A stretch of DNA of 7,486 nt, taken from assembly GCA_017881285.1 (NCBI GenBank), contig JADGRD010000162.1, positions 1 through 7,486 on the forward strand, given 5' to 3'. Under the pieces are notes generated by a model. The model saw only the letters and a list, made by a program, of their open reading frames with translations, had not been told where the DNA came from and searched no databases. This document shows positions 6,122 to 7,486 of the stretch, one piece after another (within the stretch, counting starts at the first letter, position 1; each line of letters opens with the position of its first letter). The DNA is from Pseudomonadota bacterium. GTDB lineage: Bacteria > Myxococcota_A > Polyangia > Fen-1088. The translations under genes and the position numbers were made by a program.

Positions 6122-7216
6122 ATGCCGCTCATTCCGCTTCGTCCCCTCCTCGACCATGCCGCGCAAAACGGCTACGGCGTCGCAGCCCTCAACGTCAACA
6201 ACATGGAGCAGATCCAGGCCATCATGGAGGCCGGCCGCGCCACGAAGAGCCCGGTCATCGTCCAGGCCTCGCGCGGCGCGCGCAAGTACACCAACGACAA
6301 CTTCCTGCGCCACCTGATGCTCGCCGCCGCCGAGCTCTACCCCGAGCTGCCCATCGTCATGCACCAGGACCACGGCAACTCTGTCGACACCTGCATCAGC
6401 GCCATCCGCTACGGCTTCACCAGCGTCATGATGGATGGCTCGCTCGAGGCCGACGGCAAGACTCCGTCGAGCTACGAATACAACGTCGCCGTCACCCGCG
6501 AGGTGGTCAACATCGCGCACCGCTTCGGCGTCTCGGTCGAGGGCGAGCTGGGCTGCCTCGGCTCGCTCGAACACGGCACCGGCGAAAAGGAAGACGGCCA
6601 CGGCGCCGAGGGCAAGCTGTCGCTCGACCAGCTCCTGACCGATCCGGACCAGGCCGTCGATTTCGTCCAACGCACCGGCCTCGACGCCCTGGCCGTGGCG
6701 GTCGGCACCAGCCATGGCGCCTACAAGTTCTCGCGCAAGCCGACCGGCGACGTGCTGGCCATGAAGCGCATCGAGGAGATCCACGCCAAGCTGCCCAACT
6801 GCCACCTGGTCATGCACGGCTCTTCCTCGGTGCCGGCCGAGCTGTGCGCCGTCATCAACAAGTACGGCGGCGCCATGAAGGAAACCTATGGCGTGCCGGT
6901 CGAGGAGATCCAGCGCGGCATCCGCGCCGGCGTGCGCAAGATCAGCGTCGACACCGACAACCGCCTGGCCATCACCGGCGCCATCCGCAAGGCTTTTGCC
7001 GAGAAGCCGGCCGAGTTCGATCCGCGTTACTACCTGACCCCGGCACGCGCCGCGATGCAGAAGGTATGCGAAGAGCGCATGCAGCAGTTCGGCCAGGCCG
7101 GCCGCGCCCCGACAGTTCCGGCGGTGTCACTCGACGACATGGCCAAGGCCTACCTGGCCGGCAAGTACGGCGACAGCGCCAGGCCCGATGATCGGAGCGG
7201 GAAGGCCGCGAAGTAG
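6122..7216 (+). CDS. fba: Class II fructose-1,6-bisphosphate aldolase, Calvin-cycle-type subfamily
   Basis: This cytoplasmic, zinc-dependent enzyme reversibly cleaves fructose 1,6-bisphosphate to dihydroxyacetone phosphate and glyceraldehyde 3-phosphate in glycolysis and gluconeogenesis. The 364 residues form a TIM barrel with the class II signatures: QDHG (82-85, catalytic Asp83 and zinc ligand His84), SVEGELG (138-144), VGTSHGAYK (194-202, zinc ligand His198), MHGSSSVP (231-238, zinc ligand His232 and phosphate-binding loop) and SVDTDNR (275-281). The segment from NKYGG (246-250) through ETYGVPVEEIQRGIRAG, together with the length (usually about 345-355), points to the CbbA-like 'Calvin cycle' subtype. 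That is a subfamily name and does not show autotrophy; no other Calvin-cycle gene is visible here. The last 15 or so residues (DSARPDDRSGKAAK) form a polar tail slightly longer than usual. Third codon positions are almost all G or C, as expected of a well-expressed native gene. It is a single gene with its own terminator. Confidence 0.97.
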   Translation: MPLIPLRPLLDHAAQNGYGVAALNVNNMEQIQAIMEAGRATKSPVIVQASRGARKYTNDNFLRHLMLAAAELYPELPIVMHQDHGNSVDTCISAIRYGFTSVMMDGSLEADGKTPSSYEYNVAVTREVVNIAHRFGVSVEGELGCLGSLEHGTGEKEDGHGAEGKLSLDQLLTDPDQAVDFVQRTGLDALAVAVGTSHGAYKFSRKPTGDVLAMKRIEEIHAKLPNCHLVMHGSSSVPAELCAVINKYGGAMKETYGVPVEEIQRGIRAGVRKISVDTDNRLAITGAIRKAFAEKPAEFDPRYYLTPARAAMQKVCEERMQQFGQAGRAPTVPAVSLDDMAKAYLAGKYGDSARPDDRSGKAAK

Positions 7217-7231
7217 CCTTCGGGCACCATC

Positions 7232-7269
7232 GACGCGGGGCGGAAGGTGGAGCTGTCCCGCGTCTTTTT
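7232..7269 (+). terminator. Intrinsic terminator after the aldolase gene
   Basis: GACGCGGG (7232-7239) pairs perfectly with CCCGCGTC (7257-7264), followed at once by TTTTT (7265-7269). Pairing can continue inward through 7240-7243 with 7253-7256 (two G-C and two G-U pairs), giving a 12-pair stem and a 9-base loop. It begins 16 bases after the stop codon. Confidence 0.88.
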
Positions 7270-7383
7270 GCCTCATGCCGCGCCCGACCGTTCCCTCATG
7301 ATCTCGACGGAGAGATTGCTGCGAAGGTGATCGCGATCCCTGGTTCATGGCGGGTGGTTTCCGGGTTTCCCATCCTTTCGCGC

Positions 7384-7389
7384 TATAGT
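7384..7389 (+). promoter_or_regulatory. Possible -10 element for the gene at the right edge
   Basis: TATAGT, close to the TATAAT consensus, lies about 50 bases before the next ATG and after the aldolase terminator. No clear -35 is visible at 16-18 bases upstream. The gap 7270-7429 holds nothing else I can identify. Confidence 0.4.
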
Positions 7390-7429
7390 GTAGTAGTCCT
7401 GTTCACGCGCGATCGAGGTTCACTTTCCC

Positions 7430-7434
7430 GGAGG
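7430..7434 (+). promoter_or_regulatory. Ribosome binding site of the gene at the right edge
   Basis: GGAGG lies 4 bases before ATG 7439, a near-consensus Shine-Dalgarno sequence that supports this start. Confidence 0.65.
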
Positions 7435-7438
7435 TTCC

Positions 7439-7486
7439 ATGCGTCTGCTCCCGCTCTTTGTCATCCTAGGTACCCTCGTGACTTCT
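7439..7486 (+). CDS. Start of a probable secreted or membrane protein (cut by window edge)
   Basis: Sixteen codons are visible, reading MRLLPLFVILGTLVTS. One basic residue followed by an unbroken hydrophobic run is what a signal peptide or membrane anchor looks like. The consensus ribosome binding site supports the start. Nothing can be said about function because the rest lies outside the window. Confidence 0.6.
   Translation, partial: MRLLPLFVILGTLVTS

Noticed and set aside
5984..6817. An upstream extension of the lipoprotein frame through to 6817, giving an 816-residue protein
   Set aside because: The extension is antisense to the aldolase gene and would bury the lipoprotein signal peptide in the middle of the protein.
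5671..7191. A 506-codon plus-strand frame covering the repeat and the aldolase
   Set aside because: It reads the repeat as Arg/Pro/His-rich low complexity and overlaps the aldolase in the wrong frame.

Overview
The window is GC-rich and bacterial. No source was given, but the content suggests a predatory or polymer-degrading member of the Myxococcota (Deltaproteobacteria sensu lato, perhaps Polyangia). The clues are a surface lipoprotein with a long Thr-Gly-Gly hexapeptide linker of the kind common there, large secreted proteins of unknown function, and coding regions with G/C at most third codon positions. The assignment is an inference from style, not from a marker gene.

Layout. On the minus strand, reading leftwards from 3008, lies a possible three-gene cluster. 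It starts with a secreted two-domain protein (uncharacterised N-terminal domain plus alpha/beta-hydrolase-like domain; TTG start with a good ribosome binding site). An SMR/EamA-like four-helix membrane protein follows, overlapping by ATGA. After a 105-base gap comes a multi-pass membrane protein that runs off the left edge. A 156-base gap with two abutting palindromes separates this cluster from a divergent plus-strand gene (3165-4370) for an AAA_14/DUF4143-type ATPase. Its stop codon overlaps, within the bases CTAG, the stop of a convergent minus-strand gene (4367-5983). That gene encodes a lipoprotein with a 12-unit hexapeptide repeat, a Cys-rich segment and a C-terminal expansin-like module (double-psi beta-barrel plus cellulose-binding-type domain). 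A 138-base gap leads to a divergent class II fructose-bisphosphate aldolase of the Calvin-cycle-type subfamily (6122-7216), closed by a strong intrinsic terminator. After it, a likely promoter and a ribosome binding site precede the first 16 codons of another gene at the right edge.

The genes do not form one pathway. The aldolase is central carbon metabolism. The expansin-like lipoprotein probably acts on polysaccharide at the cell surface. The minus-strand trio looks like an envelope-associated unit of unknown role. The ATPase stands alone and has somewhat more A/T at third positions than the aldolase, so it may be a later arrival. The most interesting items are the tethered expansin with an expanded barrel, the two-domain hydrolase-like protein, and the tandem palindromes ahead of the ATPase. 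I see no tRNA, rRNA, CRISPR array, transposase or insertion sequence.
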